Notes: generated from the letters alone by a model not told the origin. A stretch of 64,000 nucleotides of DNA from Flavobacterium zepuense (GCF_007097145.1 NZ_VJVZ01000010.1:158000-221999); one strand, 5' to 3'. Shown: positions 17,501 through 27,154, numbered from the stretch's first letter. A program made the numbers and translations.

Positions 17501-20166
17501 GTAGTACCACCGGCTGCTACAGCAACGTTACCTGTAGAAAAAAGCTCGGTAGTCATGGCAGCATTCATTACTTTAATATTTAAAGTACCCGCCGTAGTAG
17601 AGTATACCGAAACACTTTCCAGGTTTACAGTTTGTACTGCATTAAATACAATACCCCAGTTTGTAACCGCACTTCCTGTAGATGTGGCAGCCGGAGCCGG
17701 TTTACCCGCACTAACGGTAGCGCCTAAAGTTGAAGCCTCTGCATAATACGTAGTTGTTGCACTTATTTGAGGGGTTGCAAAAGTAGCGCCTGTAGCAAGT
17801 GGCTGGCCACCTGTTTGAGCAGCAAACCAACGTAGTGTACCTGTAGATGTTGCACCAAGTGTTACACTACCTGTGCCACATATAGAGGCAGCAGCTGTAG
17901 CAGTAATATCCGGGTAATCGCATAGTGTTGTAAAGGTAGTAGCTACCGTCCACTCGCTATAGCCTTGTAGGCCACAGTTTGTTCTTGCAAACACATAGTA
18001 TGTTGTAGATGGCTGTAATGAAGCAACGTTTGCAGTTGTAGCAGTTACCGGTGTGCCTGCTGCTACGGGTGTAGCATTAGTCGTAGAAACCACATACTCA
18101 TAACCTGTTGGCGTACCAACTGTTGGAGCAATCCACGAAAGGGTTGCGCTGTTTTTTGTTACGTTTGTTGCAGCCTGTACAACCGGGATATCGCAATCAG
18201 GTGTTAATTGTACAAGGATGTTACCTATGTGAAAATCATAGTCAGGCGTATCATTAACAGGGCCATCAACAGCCTGAAAAGCTATCTGGATCGTTTGTCC
18301 TACATAAGCGTCAAGCGCTAAAGTATAATCAGTAAGTACATTAGTTAATGTAGCTGTATTAGAGGCATCAAAAGTATAGATAGGTGTCCATATTGCACCG
18401 CATCCGTCTGTAGATACCATAACACGTACTTTATCATCAGTACCTATCATACGCTCAGGATCAACACCACCCCCTGCAAACTCGGTTATTGCAGCTTTAA
18501 ATTTAAGCCTTGAGTTTGCTGTGATGTTGATTTTAGGGCTAATGATCCAGGCATTACCTGTATCAAAATATAAATTGAATTTAGCTGTAGTACCGCCAAG
18601 TACAGTACTGCTAACCCAGTCTGACGTATTACCCGCAGGGTAAGTAAGACCCGGGGCAGTGCCCGATGCTGTTGGTATATTAGCCTCATACCAACCCGGT
18701 ACAGCCGTAGCCAAGTTAGAACCGGTAAAGCCGGTAAAGTTGTTTGTTAAAGGCAATGCAACAGCGGTTGGCAATTGTGCAGTAGTAACTGTAATTGCGT
18801 TTGTACCCGTAGCGGTGTTATAATAATAATCGTAAGGACCAGCGCCGCAACGGTTGTACTCATATACTTTTACATAATATGGCGTGTTACAGGCAAGCCC
18901 CCTTACGAGTACCGATGTACCTGTGCCATCATAAACTACCTGCTGGCCAGAACCTGCAAATAATGCATTGGCAGTTACTGTTTGGCCTGTAGTATTTACA
19001 GGATCTGTAATTGGCGATGCACTTACTACTACTAATCTTCTTTCGCCATTACCGTTTGTCCAGCTAAGGTTAAAAGATGTAGCAAATGTATTTGCAGCTG
19101 TAACTGTAGCAGCGGTTGCCTGTGTTGCCGGAGCTATTTGGTTATTAACCGCAACCGGTACTGTATAAACAGCATCGCCTGCATTAGTACAGGCTACTTT
19201 TAAGCGGTACTGTATGTTAGTGCCTGCAAAAGCCGCCGGTGTATAGCTAAGTGTTGTAGCACCGGTACCACCCACGGCGTTTACCCAGTCGGTACCGTTT
19301 GTAGATTGTTCCCATTGGTATACTATACCCGGTAAAGCAGCTGTAGCGCCTGTTACCGTAATTACAGCAGGTGTCGCACCCGTACATGCATAACGCACCA
19401 GGCTTGTACCCGGTGTACCAGCTACCGGTGTAGCAGCACATGCCGGCGGTGTAGTAAAGGTATACGTAAGGCCGCTGGTAAAACCAACTGCCCCGTTAAA
19501 TGTAGCGACAGAAGAATCTGAAATTCCTGAAGTTACAACCGTAGGCGTGTTCCATGAACCTGCCGCTGCAACCGTTAACGCTTTGTAATCGCCCACAGCG
19601 GTTTTAATACCCACCTGCGGCTGATAATCTGTTGAAGCTGCATAGGGTGGCGTACCATCATATACAAAAGCGATGGCGCCGGTTACCGTGTTAAGCCTAA
19701 CCTGGAAATTAAATGATTCGGTTTTTAGCCATCTCCTGAAATTCCTGAACTGGATAACGTTTTCATCACCCACTTTTTCCCAGCGTATTTCAGAAAGGCC
19801 TGTAGCGTTAGCACTAAGGTCGGCATTCATTGGGGCAAACAAAACGTTTGTACCTGTAGAGTTACTCAATGACCTGTATTGGTATTCGCTTGGGGCAGTA
19901 GTACCCAGGCTTACAATACCGTTACTGGTAACATAAAACTTGTCGTAGCTCGTGCCTCCAAAAGTAAACGGCGTAGTAAACGTTAACTGGCCGGAAACAT
20001 ACGAGTCTAAAGTAACCGCATAATTTGTGGTTGAGGTGATTACGGTACCGCCCGTAATGGGGACATAGGTACCTGAAGACTGCGCAAAGCCGTAAGCTGA
20101 GGCCTGCGCATAACTACCCGTGACGACAAAAAACATCAGGGCAATAAGTAGGGTAATTTTTTTCAT
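14584..20166 (-). CDS. Giant T9SS type A cargo protein with FN3 and Ig-like repeats
   Basis: The largest gene here, 1860 residues. A Sec signal peptide (MKKITLLIALMFFVV to YAQ, about 21 residues) precedes beta-sandwich and FN3-like modules (one at about 660-755 with SATLSWIAP and STTYYVFART). A block of about 155 residues starting PTAFCNRWPNYW (about 1104-1260) is shared with the next gene. Short Ig-like repeats with VQWYAAATGG lie at about 1352, 1428 and 1505, then two repeats starting DAPENVAECGSYTLP and DAPANVTECDEYVLP. The C-terminal 78 residues are a type A sorting domain (YYPNPVNN, LGQQV, KTIKVVKKH). Its role is likely adhesive or structural at the cell surface; nothing indicates an enzyme. 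Confidence 0.9.
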   Translation of the reverse strand: MKKITLLIALMFFVVTGSYAQASAYGFAQSSGTYVPITGGTVITSTTNYAVTLDSYVSGQLTFTTPFTFGGTSYDKFYVTSNGIVSLGTTAPSEYQYRSLSNSTGTNVLFAPMNADLSANATGLSEIRWEKVGDENVIQFRNFRRWLKTESFNFQVRLNTVTGAIAFVYDGTPPYAASTDYQPQVGIKTAVGDYKALTVAAAGSWNTPTVVTSGISDSSVATFNGAVGFTSGLTYTFTTPPACAATPVAGTPGTSLVRYACTGATPAVITVTGATAALPGIVYQWEQSTNGTDWVNAVGGTGATTLSYTPAAFAGTNIQYRLKVACTNAGDAVYTVPVAVNNQIAPATQATAATVTAANTFATSFNLSWTNGNGERRLVVVSASPITDPVNTTGQTVTANALFAGSGQQVVYDGTGTSVLVRGLACNTPYYVKVYEYNRCGAGPYDYYYNTATGTNAITVTTAQLPTAVALPLTNNFTGFTGSNLATAVPGWYEANIPTASGTAPGLTYPAGNTSDWVSSTVLGGTTAKFNLYFDTGNAWIISPKINITANSRLKFKAAITEFAGGGVDPERMIGTDDKVRVMVSTDGCGAIWTPIYTFDASNTATLTNVLTDYTLALDAYVGQTIQIAFQAVDGPVNDTPDYDFHIGNILVQLTPDCDIPVVQAATNVTKNSATLSWIAPTVGTPTGYEYVVSTTNATPVAAGTPVTATTANVASLQPSTTYYVFARTNCGLQGYSEWTVATTFTTLCDYPDITATAAASICGTGSVTLGATSTGTLRWFAAQTGGQPLATGATFATPQISATTTYYAEASTLGATVSAGKPAPAATSTGSAVTNWGIVFNAVQTVNLESVSVYSTTAGTLNIKVMNAAMTTELFSTGNVAVAAGGTTTPTIIPLNFDVPAGTGYRLVIKASSGVNLIRDTSGVTYPYAGSDGALSVVSSEWGGTTTSSYYYFYDVKYKSLCAGPRQAVVATVTTATPITASASVSAVCAGGPATLTAASANANYVYVWTPGNLTGVEQTVNPTVTTTYTVTATDAGTGCVAIQTVTVNVNPLPAAVTITPAAPAVCANNIQTLVATGGTTPGNATIGTATTLTGDTEQPTAFCNRWPNYWMQTIYTAAELNAAGLTAGNITSMAFEVATLGSAATNANYTVKIGTTALSSFANATYLATTGYTTVYGPQTYTHTASGWQVITFATPYVWDGVSNIVINITHDGADSTNNTQTYYTATAQNTVIWKYSYTGTTTEGTASPKRLNVKFTSVVPSAITWSPATNLYTDAAATTAYTAGANTGTVYFKSATAGAVTYTATATSASSCTSAGTVTVTVNLTEAPAADATQTFCNAATVANLTTTGGTAVQWYAAATGGSALATTTALTDDAVYYASQTLNGCESAVRTAVTAQITVTAAPVATATQTFCNAATVANLMATGTAVQWYAAATGGTALTAETALVDDTVYYVSQTIAGCESARTAVTAQINVTAAPVAQDQLFCTAATVANLTATGTGIQWYAAATGGTALTADTAIVNGTTYYASQTIDTCESLTRAAVVVTLTTTVADAPENVAECGSYTLPALSAGNSYYTATGGTGTMITVGTVIEQTTILYVYAQSGTTPNCTDENSFTITITIVEADAPANVTECDEYVLPALANGNYFTATGGTGAQLEAGDLIDATTTLYVYATSGTCTDENTFTVTINSAAAVQGEATQTVTVNNANEATLEDIVVTATGTVIWYASEADALAGTNPLAADTMLTAGTTYYAVQTIGNCTSTEVLAVTIDVVLSKEGFDVKAFTYYPNPVNNVLNISYSSDITSVSVFNLLGQQVITTQPNATDAKVDMSALSEGTYMVNVTAGSFVKTIKVVKKH

Positions 20167-20563
20167 GTAAATTAATGATTAATTAAAAAGCTATTAAAAC
20201 TATAAAAATTAACCAGTCTCCCTACCCAGCTGTGATTTATTATCTACTACACAAACATTTTGTTAAATACATAACAAAACAAGACCATTTAAATAAAATA
20301 TTTAAATGGTCTAAGTTAAATTTATGTTAAGCACCAACGATATATCCTGTTAAAAAATGAGTTGAATTCGTACAATTTAAAATAAAAACATTCACTTCTA
20401 CGTAATATTGTTATAATATTACATAAAACTAAGGTGTTTAACAAAAAATTAACCCGGGTTCTTAATGTTATGTTGACATTATAACATTTCACTTCCGCAC
20501 CGGGTTATGTATTGAGGCCACCGCTACCCGATGGCCTTTGCTTTTTAATAGATCATTAGCCTA
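20167..20563. other. Spacer between T9SS genes with a nested inverted repeat
   Basis: About 400 bp without a gene. It contains the nested hairpin at 20451-20508 and a smaller GGCCA/TGGCC hairpin near 20518. No exact TAnnTTTG box faces the gene at 14584-20166. Confidence 0.6.
20451..20508. terminator. Nested inverted repeat, possible terminator of the third T9SS gene
   Basis: Outer arms AACCCGG / CCGGGTT enclose a perfect inner stem AATGTTAT / ATAACATT. On the minus strand the outer arm is followed by TTAATTTTTTG, as in a terminator. The large loops make this less certain than the other terminators. Confidence 0.5.
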
Positions 20564-23500
20564 CTACTCTTTAACAATCTTAATCGTTTTTACCCTACCT
20601 GCCGCACTAACAGTAACAAGATAAGTTCCTTGTGATAGGCCGGACATATCTACTGTAGTGTTGGTTACGTTAGGAGTAACTGATAAAACCTGCTGCCCTA
20701 ATAAATTAGTAACATTAACCGCAGTTATTTCAGATGAATAGGATATTGTAAGATTATTGCTTACGGGGTTAGGGTAATATTTAAGGGCACTGGCATCAAA
20801 ATCTTTAGTACCTAATGTAAGGGTAATTGTTACTTCAAAAACCTCTGTGCTTGTACACTCACCTATGGTTTGTGTAGCATAATATGTGGTACCTGTTACT
20901 AATACGGTACCTACAGGTAATGCACCCGTGCCGGCTAAAGCAGCTTCTTCGGTAGGATACCATGTTACAGTACCTGTAGCAGTAACCTCAATGTCAGATA
21001 ATATAGCCGTTTCGCCTGTACCAAGTGCTATGGTTTGTGTTTCAGCGCCCGATGGCGCATCAACAGTGGTAATTGTAACTGTAAATTCGTTTTGGGCAGT
21101 ACAGTTTGGCGTAGTGCCAGATTGTGCATATACATATAAAGTAGCGGTAGCATCAATCGTTGCTCCGGCTGCAAGCATAGTGCCTGTACCGTTAGCACCT
21201 GTGTAATAATTACCGTTTGTTAAGGCCGGTAATATATAAGCGTTACATGTAGTAACATCAGCCGGATCATCGGCCACCGTAGTTGATAGTGTAACGGTTA
21301 CAGCAGTACGATCTGTACTCTCGCACGTAGAAACAGTTTGTGATGCATAGTATACCGACCCGTTTACAAGGGCAACATCCTGTGCAATAGGAGTTCCGCC
21401 CGTTGCAGCAGCATACCATTGTACCGCAGTACCACCTGTAACAGAAAGGTTAGCTACAGTAGCAGCTGTACAAAATACTTGTGATATTGCAACAGCCGGT
21501 GCAACAGTTGTAGTTACCTGAACGGTAGATGGCATCCTGATTCCGCTTTCGCAACCATTAACGGTTTGAGATACGTAGTATGTTGTACCGTTAACAAGTG
21601 CAGTTGCAGATGCAAGTGGCGTACCACCAATACCAACAGTATACCATTGTAATGCTGTACCCGTAGCAGTTAAGTTAGCTACAGTAGCTGAACCACAAAA
21701 TGCTTGCGTAGCAGCTACAGTTGCAGGTTCGGTAGCCAATACGGTAACCTCTACAGTTCCTGAAGTAGCACATCCAATTGACGATGTTGCCGTAGCTGTT
21801 ATAGTGCTTGTACCTGCTGTAGGCGACCTGAAGTATACCGTGTTAGCAACGGTACCCGCCACGTAAGGAACGGTAGCAAGTGCATTGCTATACAAATGAT
21901 TAACCGGAGACCAGGTAACCGTTGTAGGTAAAGTGCTTGTAAACTTAACATTTGGCCTTTTTGTAGAAAGCTCTCCCGTAGTAGAACCGTCATAATTATA
22001 CTGCCATATTACCATAGTATCTGTAGTATCGCTGTAACGTGTCTGTGCGTTATCTGCTGCGTTGGCACCATCATGTGTAATGTTTACCACAATGTTAGAT
22101 ACGCCATCCCAAACATAAGGGGTAGTAAACGTAATTACCTGCCATCCTGATGCTGTGTGCCCATGAACAATAGGGCCGTATACTGTTGTAAAATCAGTAG
22201 TTGGCAAATAGGTACCGTTTTCAAAACTGCCTATGGTGGTAGTACCAATTTTAACCGTAAAGTTGTTGTTAGAGCTGGCGCTTCCCATAGTAGCGGTATC
22301 AAAAGCTATAGAGGTTATGTTACCGGCTGTAAGGCCTGCGGCGTTAAGTTCGGCAGCAGTGTATATCGACTGGCTCCAATAGTTTGACCAACGGTTGCAA
22401 AATGCAGTAGGCTGCTCATAATCGCCGGTTAAGGCTGTACCTGTACCTATGGTAGCCTCGCCACCTATGGTTCCGCCGTTAGCGGTAAGGGTTTGGATAG
22501 CACTTTGGCAAACATCCGGGTTAAGCGGTGCAATGGTAACTTCTGAAGGGTATACCCCAACAGTTATTGTAATAGAAGCTACAATAGTACAGTTGTTTGC
22601 ACTATCAGTACCCATTACAGTATACTCGGTAGTTGCAGTAGGAGCAACCGTTTGTGTTGGCCCGGTTAGGTTACCCGGAAACCAGCTGTACGTATAATCA
22701 GGGTTGGTACTTGTAACCGAAAGCGTTGTGCTGCCGCCTGTACAAATATTTGTGGCTGTAGCCGATGGCGTAATAGCTGTAGCCGGTGTTACGGTAACAA
22801 GCACAGGTGTTCTTGGGCCTTCGCAATCGCCGTTAACCGCTGCAACATAATATGTGGTAGTTTGCAGTACATAGTATACAAAAACCGGCCCCTGCCCTAT
22901 CTGGTTGCCGCCTGTTGCTGCATTGTACCATTTTAGTACCGATCCTTCGCTACCTGTAGCATTTAGCATTACAAGCCCCTGGCCGCAAACCGAACCCGGG
23001 GTTACGCTAAGCACATCGCCGTAATCGCACATTGTGCTAATGTTAATTGGGCCTGTCCAGGTACTGTAAGAGCCAGTTCCGCAATTAGAACGTACCCAAA
23101 CATTATAAGCTGTACTCGCCGTTAAAGAACCCGCAGTAGCGGTAACAACACCTGCTGCTACGCTACCTGTAGGTGTGGTTGCATCGGTTGGTGCAGTATC
23201 CGATTGGTTTACATAGTACTGGTAGCCACTTGCAGGGGCAGCTGTAGCAGCCGTCCATGAAAATGAAACGCTATTTTCTGTAGTTGCAGCAGCAACTAAG
23301 CTGGTAGGCTCTATACATGCCGGAGAAACATCCAGCGTTATATCATCTACAAAAAGGCTGTTTTGGTTGGCAATTGAATAGATATTGTAACCAATATAGT
23401 ATACGCCCGTTGTAGCCGGTGTAAAATCGATGGTTTTGGTAAGCGGGCCATCGCTGTTGGTAATACTTGGCTGATCGGCCAGAACCGTGGTCATAGCCGT

Positions 23501-23863
23501 TGCGTTATTGGCAGTACCGTAAGCAACTTTAAGGCTTTCGGTATAACCATTGTTGCCATACTTATAGGTAAGCCTGTATGATGTGCCGCCCGTTAGGTTT
23601 AATGCCTTGGTATAAAACCAGGTATTAGCCGCATTAAGGCTGTACAGGTACGTTAAGGTCTTCGTGGTAAAACCATTGCTTCCTGGTACGCTGGTTGTCC
23701 AGTTGTTGCCTGTACCCACATTTTGGTTAGTGGTACAAGGCGGTAAGGCTGGAATTGTAACCGATTCGAAATTCTCCGAATACGGCACACTTACCGGATC
23801 GCATTGTGCATAGCCCGACATCCCTGCAAGCACGCACGCAATTAGTAAAGTAATCTTTTTCAT
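20564..23863 (-). CDS. T9SS type A cargo protein with jellyroll-type N-terminal domain
   Basis: A 1099-residue secreted protein. After the signal peptide (MKKITLLIACVLAGMSGYAQ) comes a choice-of-anchor-J-like beta domain (about 22-180: VPYSENFESV, NSLFVDDITLD), then an FN3 module (about 185-275), Ig-like modules, and the PTAFCNRW block (about 486-640) that is paralogous to residues 1104-1260 of the neighbouring gene. Short Ig-like repeats (VQWYAAATGGTP) follow. The C terminus (about 1024-1099) is a type A sorting domain (YYPNPVSN, LLGQQVLSV, KTIKIVKE). It is the third of a tandem paralogous set. No catalytic residues are apparent. Confidence 0.9.
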   Translation of the reverse strand: MKKITLLIACVLAGMSGYAQCDPVSVPYSENFESVTIPALPPCTTNQNVGTGNNWTTSVPGSNGFTTKTLTYLYSLNAANTWFYTKALNLTGGTSYRLTYKYGNNGYTESLKVAYGTANNATAMTTVLADQPSITNSDGPLTKTIDFTPATTGVYYIGYNIYSIANQNSLFVDDITLDVSPACIEPTSLVAAATTENSVSFSWTAATAAPASGYQYYVNQSDTAPTDATTPTGSVAAGVVTATAGSLTASTAYNVWVRSNCGTGSYSTWTGPINISTMCDYGDVLSVTPGSVCGQGLVMLNATGSEGSVLKWYNAATGGNQIGQGPVFVYYVLQTTTYYVAAVNGDCEGPRTPVLVTVTPATAITPSATATNICTGGSTTLSVTSTNPDYTYSWFPGNLTGPTQTVAPTATTEYTVMGTDSANNCTIVASITITVGVYPSEVTIAPLNPDVCQSAIQTLTANGGTIGGEATIGTGTALTGDYEQPTAFCNRWSNYWSQSIYTAAELNAAGLTAGNITSIAFDTATMGSASSNNNFTVKIGTTTIGSFENGTYLPTTDFTTVYGPIVHGHTASGWQVITFTTPYVWDGVSNIVVNITHDGANAADNAQTRYSDTTDTMVIWQYNYDGSTTGELSTKRPNVKFTSTLPTTVTWSPVNHLYSNALATVPYVAGTVANTVYFRSPTAGTSTITATATSSIGCATSGTVEVTVLATEPATVAATQAFCGSATVANLTATGTALQWYTVGIGGTPLASATALVNGTTYYVSQTVNGCESGIRMPSTVQVTTTVAPAVAISQVFCTAATVANLSVTGGTAVQWYAAATGGTPIAQDVALVNGSVYYASQTVSTCESTDRTAVTVTLSTTVADDPADVTTCNAYILPALTNGNYYTGANGTGTMLAAGATIDATATLYVYAQSGTTPNCTAQNEFTVTITTVDAPSGAETQTIALGTGETAILSDIEVTATGTVTWYPTEEAALAGTGALPVGTVLVTGTTYYATQTIGECTSTEVFEVTITLTLGTKDFDASALKYYPNPVSNNLTISYSSEITAVNVTNLLGQQVLSVTPNVTNTTVDMSGLSQGTYLVTVSAAGRVKTIKIVKE

Positions 23864-24156
23864 AGTTTAAGTAAATTGTAAATTAATAGGCTACAAACTT
23901 AAACTTACGCTTAATCAATTTATAACTTATTACCCTAAACTACAAGCCCGCACAGCCATAAATAGGGCGACAGAAGTGATAAAAACGGCGACAATTACCT
24001 AAAACGCATATTTAATAAAATGATAATCAAAACATTACACAACAACCGTTTGAAACAGCGTCAAAACCTGCATTTTATCTTGTAAGAAAGCCCTGAACAT
24101 ATTAACGAATGATAAAATATGTTTTTAACGATTGGTTTACTTCACACCCAAACAAA
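23864..24156. other. Intergenic region upstream of the third T9SS gene
   Basis: About 290 bp. A minus-strand TAAGTTTG at 23894-23901 matches the -7 consensus 31 bp before the ATG at 23863. The rest is AT-rich and no gene is visible. Confidence 0.5.
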
Positions 24157-24184
24157 CAAAGCCCCCTTAAAAAAGGAGGCTTTG
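24157..24184 (-). terminator. Terminator of fabV
   Basis: A hairpin with arms CAAAGCC...CCTT and AAGG...GGCTTTG lies just downstream of the minus-strand fabV stop and is followed on that strand by TTTGTTTG. Confidence 0.75.
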
Positions 24185-24207
24185 GCATAATTGTAAGCGA
24201 ATTTTAA

Positions 24208-25401
24208 CTATTCGCTTATGCTTTCAACATTTACAAGTTCGTTAGCTTCGGCTTTATAATCAACGCCATTTAAGCCAAAGCCAAACAGGTTATAAAAATC
24301 GTCCCTGTAACCTTCAAGGTCACCCAGTTCGGCAAGGTTCTCCGTAGTAGCCTGCTCCCAAAGGGCAGCTACTTTTTGTTGGATATCATCGCGCATTTCC
24401 CAGTCGTCTATACGTATCCTGCCTTTTTCATCAACAGGTACTTCGCCGCCGGTATAAAGCCTCTCGGCATATAAACGCTGTATTTGCTCTATTGTACCTT
24501 CGTGCACGCCTTCTGCCTTCATTATCTTGTATAATAACGAAATGTATAACGGTATAACCGGTATGGCCGAGCTTGCCTGTGTAACCAATGCTTTGTTAAC
24601 AGACACATACGCTTTACCGTGAATATCTTTAAGGCTGTCGGTAATTTCAAAAGCGGTAGCTTCAAGGTGGTCTTTTGCACGGCCTATGGTACCTTTACGG
24701 TACACCGCCTCTGTAAGTGCAGGGCCTATATAAGAATACGCTACTGTTTGTGCGCCTTCGGCTAAAAGGTTCTCTGCCTTAAGGGCATCGATCCACATGG
24801 CCCAGTCTTCGCCGCCCATTACAGCAACAGTGTTTTCTATATCGCCATCCTGTGCAGGCTGTATTGATATCTCCGATACTTTACCGGTATGGAAATCAAC
24901 CGTTTTATTGGTATAAACACCCCCTATAGGTTTTAGTACCGAACGGTGCAGCACACCTGTTTCAGGATGCTGGCGCACCGGCGATGCAAGGCTGTAGATA
25001 ACAAGGTCTACCTGGCCAAGGTCGGCTTTTATAAGGTCTATGGTTTGTTGCTTGATTTCTTTGCTAAAGGCATCGCCGTTAACGCTTTTTGCATACAGGC
25101 CCGCGGCATGGGCTTCTGTTTCAAAAGCAGCAGAGTTGTACCAGCCCGGTGAAGCCGTTTTACCCTCTACAGGCGGTTTTTCAAAAAATACACCTATGGT
25201 AGATGCATTGCTGCCAAAGGCACTGGTAATTCTTGATGCAAGGCCAAAACCTGTTGATGCGCCTATTACAAGCACTTTTTTAGCACCGTTTATAGTGCCT
25301 TTAGATTTTATGTACTCAATCTGGTTCTTTACGCTTGCCGCAGCCCCATCGGGGTGAGCCGTAAGGCAGATAAATCCGCGCATTCTTGGTTCTATGATCA
25401 T
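24208..25401 (-). CDS. fabV: Enoyl-ACP / trans-2-enoyl-CoA reductase, FabV type
   Basis: A 397-residue cytoplasmic NADH-dependent reductase that reduces the trans-2 double bond of enoyl-ACP (or enoyl-CoA), the last step of each fatty acid elongation cycle. It starts with the family pattern MIIEPRMRGFICLTAHPDGA. The Rossmann dinucleotide motif is VIGASTGFGLASR (about 45-57). The catalytic Tyr and Lys follow the FabV YX8K spacing in AVYRKGTIGRAK (about 235-246). Length is typical. FabV enzymes are known for low sensitivity to triclosan. It is a single gene with its own promoter and terminator, next to recN. Confidence 0.95.
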   Translation of the reverse strand: MIIEPRMRGFICLTAHPDGAAASVKNQIEYIKSKGTINGAKKVLVIGASTGFGLASRITSAFGSNASTIGVFFEKPPVEGKTASPGWYNSAAFETEAHAAGLYAKSVNGDAFSKEIKQQTIDLIKADLGQVDLVIYSLASPVRQHPETGVLHRSVLKPIGGVYTNKTVDFHTGKVSEISIQPAQDGDIENTVAVMGGEDWAMWIDALKAENLLAEGAQTVAYSYIGPALTEAVYRKGTIGRAKDHLEATAFEITDSLKDIHGKAYVSVNKALVTQASSAIPVIPLYISLLYKIMKAEGVHEGTIEQIQRLYAERLYTGGEVPVDEKGRIRIDDWEMRDDIQQKVAALWEQATTENLAELGDLEGYRDDFYNLFGFGLNGVDYKAEANELVNVESISE

Positions 25402-25448
25402 AACGTTATAATGATGTGTTTGTGTGTGTCTTATTATTTTTGAACGGA

Positions 25449-25456
25449 CAAATATA
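25449..25456 (-). promoter_or_regulatory. -7 box (TATATTTG) of fabV
   Basis: An exact TAnnTTTG match on the minus strand, 47 bp before the fabV ATG; it falls between the recN stop and fabV. Confidence 0.6.
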
Positions 25457-25466
25457 ACCCGATTTT

Positions 25467-27119
25467 TTAGTTGAGCAATGCTTTTGCGTGTGTTAAAGCC
25501 GATTCGCTTACATCCCTGCCCGAAAGCATTTCGGCAATTTCGCGTATCCTTTCGTCTTTGGTTAGCAGCCTTAACTCTGATACCGTTGTTTCGCCCTGCG
25601 TAGTTTTAGCTACCTTGTAATGCTGGTCGCCTTTGGCTGCAATTTGCGGTAAGTGGGTTATGGCAAACACCTGCATGGTACTGCTCATAGCCTTCATAAT
25701 ATCGCCCATTTTTATAGCTATCTCTCCCGATACCCCTGTATCTATCTCATCAAATATTATGGTAGGCAGTTTGGAATATTGCGCCAGTATTGCCTTTATG
25801 GCAAGCATAATACGCGACATCTCCCCACCCGAGGCTACTTTTTTAAGCAGGCCAAAATCAGTACCCTTGTTTGCCGAGAATTGCAGGTTCATCTGGTCTT
25901 TACCGTTAGCATAATAGGCTTCGGATGCTGTAACCTCAAATTTAAAACGGGCGTTAGGCATACCCAGTTGTTGTAGTATCGCCGTTATCTTGTCTGTAAG
26001 GATAGGCACCGCCCTTTGCCTTTGCTCGTGCAATAGTGCTGCCGTGGCATCGGTTTCGGCTTTAGCCTTTTCGCCTTGGGTTTCCAAATCTTTTATGGCA
26101 TCATCAAGCCCTTCTACTAACACAACTTTGCCTTCCAGCTCTTCCTGAATGGCAATAAGCTCTTCTATCGTGGCGGCTTGGTGCTTTTTTTGCAGGGCAT
26201 AAATAAGCTGAAGCTTTTGGTTAACGCGCTCCAGTTCTTCGGGGTCGTTAGTAAGGGTTTCGTAGTTTTCAGAGAGGCTATCGGCAATATCGTCAAGTTC
26301 TATCAAAAGGCTCGAAACCCTTTCGTAAAACGCGTTATATTCGGGCGAAAGCCCGCTTATTTTTTGCAGCGCCCCTTTTATATCTTTAAGGTTTTGGATG
26401 CTGCCTATTTGCTCTTCATTAGCCAGAGCCAGTGCGCGCGCAACCTGTTCCTTTATAAATTCTACGTTACTCAGTTTTTCTAAAGAAGCTTCCAGTTCTT
26501 CCTGCTCCCCTGCCTTTAGGTTAGCGGCGACCAGTTCGTTAAGCAAGAACGTATTGTAATCCTGCTCTTTAGAGAGCGTGCCTTTTTGTTCCTGTAGTTT
26601 TTTTAGTTTGGTAACCACCGACTTATATGCCGTGTACTGTTTTTTGTAGGTTTCAAGCAATTGGTCGTTGCCTGCCACGGCATCCAGTATCTGCATCTGG
26701 TACAGCTCATCGCTTAGTTCACGGGTTTGCTGCTGCGAGTGTATATCTATAAGGTAATTGCCCAGTTGTTGCAATTCGGTTAAGTTAACCGGGCTGTCGT
26801 TTACAAAAGCACGCGATTTGCCCGAGGGCAAAATTTCCCTGCGGATGATGGTTACATCTTCGTAATCCAGGTCATTCTCTGTAAAGAAATCGGTAAGGTT
26901 ATAGTCGGATATTTTAAAATGTGCTTCTACCACACATTTTTGTTCTTTGTCTTTAAGCGAAGTAAGGTCGGCACGGTTGCCCGACACCAGCCCTAACGCC
27001 CCAAGTATGATGGATTTACCGGCACCGGTTTCGCCGGTAATGGTAGAAAACCTGCCCGAAAAATCGATGTGCAGGTGCTCTATAAGCGCAAAATTTTTAA
27101 TTTGAAGTGTTTGCAGCAT
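25467..27119 (-). CDS. recN: DNA repair protein RecN
   Basis: A 550-residue SMC-like ATPase that acts in recombinational repair of double-strand breaks. The N-terminal head has the Walker A motif GETGAGKSII (about 30-39). Two long coiled-coil stretches (about 150-370) are visible as Glu/Lys/Leu-rich helices. The C-terminal head has the ABC signature ASGGEMSRIMLAIKA (about 428-442) and Walker B (TIIFDEIDTGVSG). Length matches the family. In many flavobacteria recN closely follows porD; here a 504-bp gap with an inverted-repeat element separates them, and recN has its own -7 box. Confidence 0.95.
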   Translation of the reverse strand: MLQTLQIKNFALIEHLHIDFSGRFSTITGETGAGKSIILGALGLVSGNRADLTSLKDKEQKCVVEAHFKISDYNLTDFFTENDLDYEDVTIIRREILPSGKSRAFVNDSPVNLTELQQLGNYLIDIHSQQQTRELSDELYQMQILDAVAGNDQLLETYKKQYTAYKSVVTKLKKLQEQKGTLSKEQDYNTFLLNELVAANLKAGEQEELEASLEKLSNVEFIKEQVARALALANEEQIGSIQNLKDIKGALQKISGLSPEYNAFYERVSSLLIELDDIADSLSENYETLTNDPEELERVNQKLQLIYALQKKHQAATIEELIAIQEELEGKVVLVEGLDDAIKDLETQGEKAKAETDATAALLHEQRQRAVPILTDKITAILQQLGMPNARFKFEVTASEAYYANGKDQMNLQFSANKGTDFGLLKKVASGGEMSRIMLAIKAILAQYSKLPTIIFDEIDTGVSGEIAIKMGDIMKAMSSTMQVFAITHLPQIAAKGDQHYKVAKTTQGETTVSELRLLTKDERIREIAEMLSGRDVSESALTHAKALLN

Positions 27120-27146
27120 ATTGGTTTAAGGTGCATGTAAGCAGTA

Positions 27147-27154
27147 CAAATATA
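27147..27154 (-). promoter_or_regulatory. -7 box (TATATTTG) of recN
   Basis: An exact TAnnTTTG match on the minus strand, 27 bp before the recN ATG. Confidence 0.6.
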
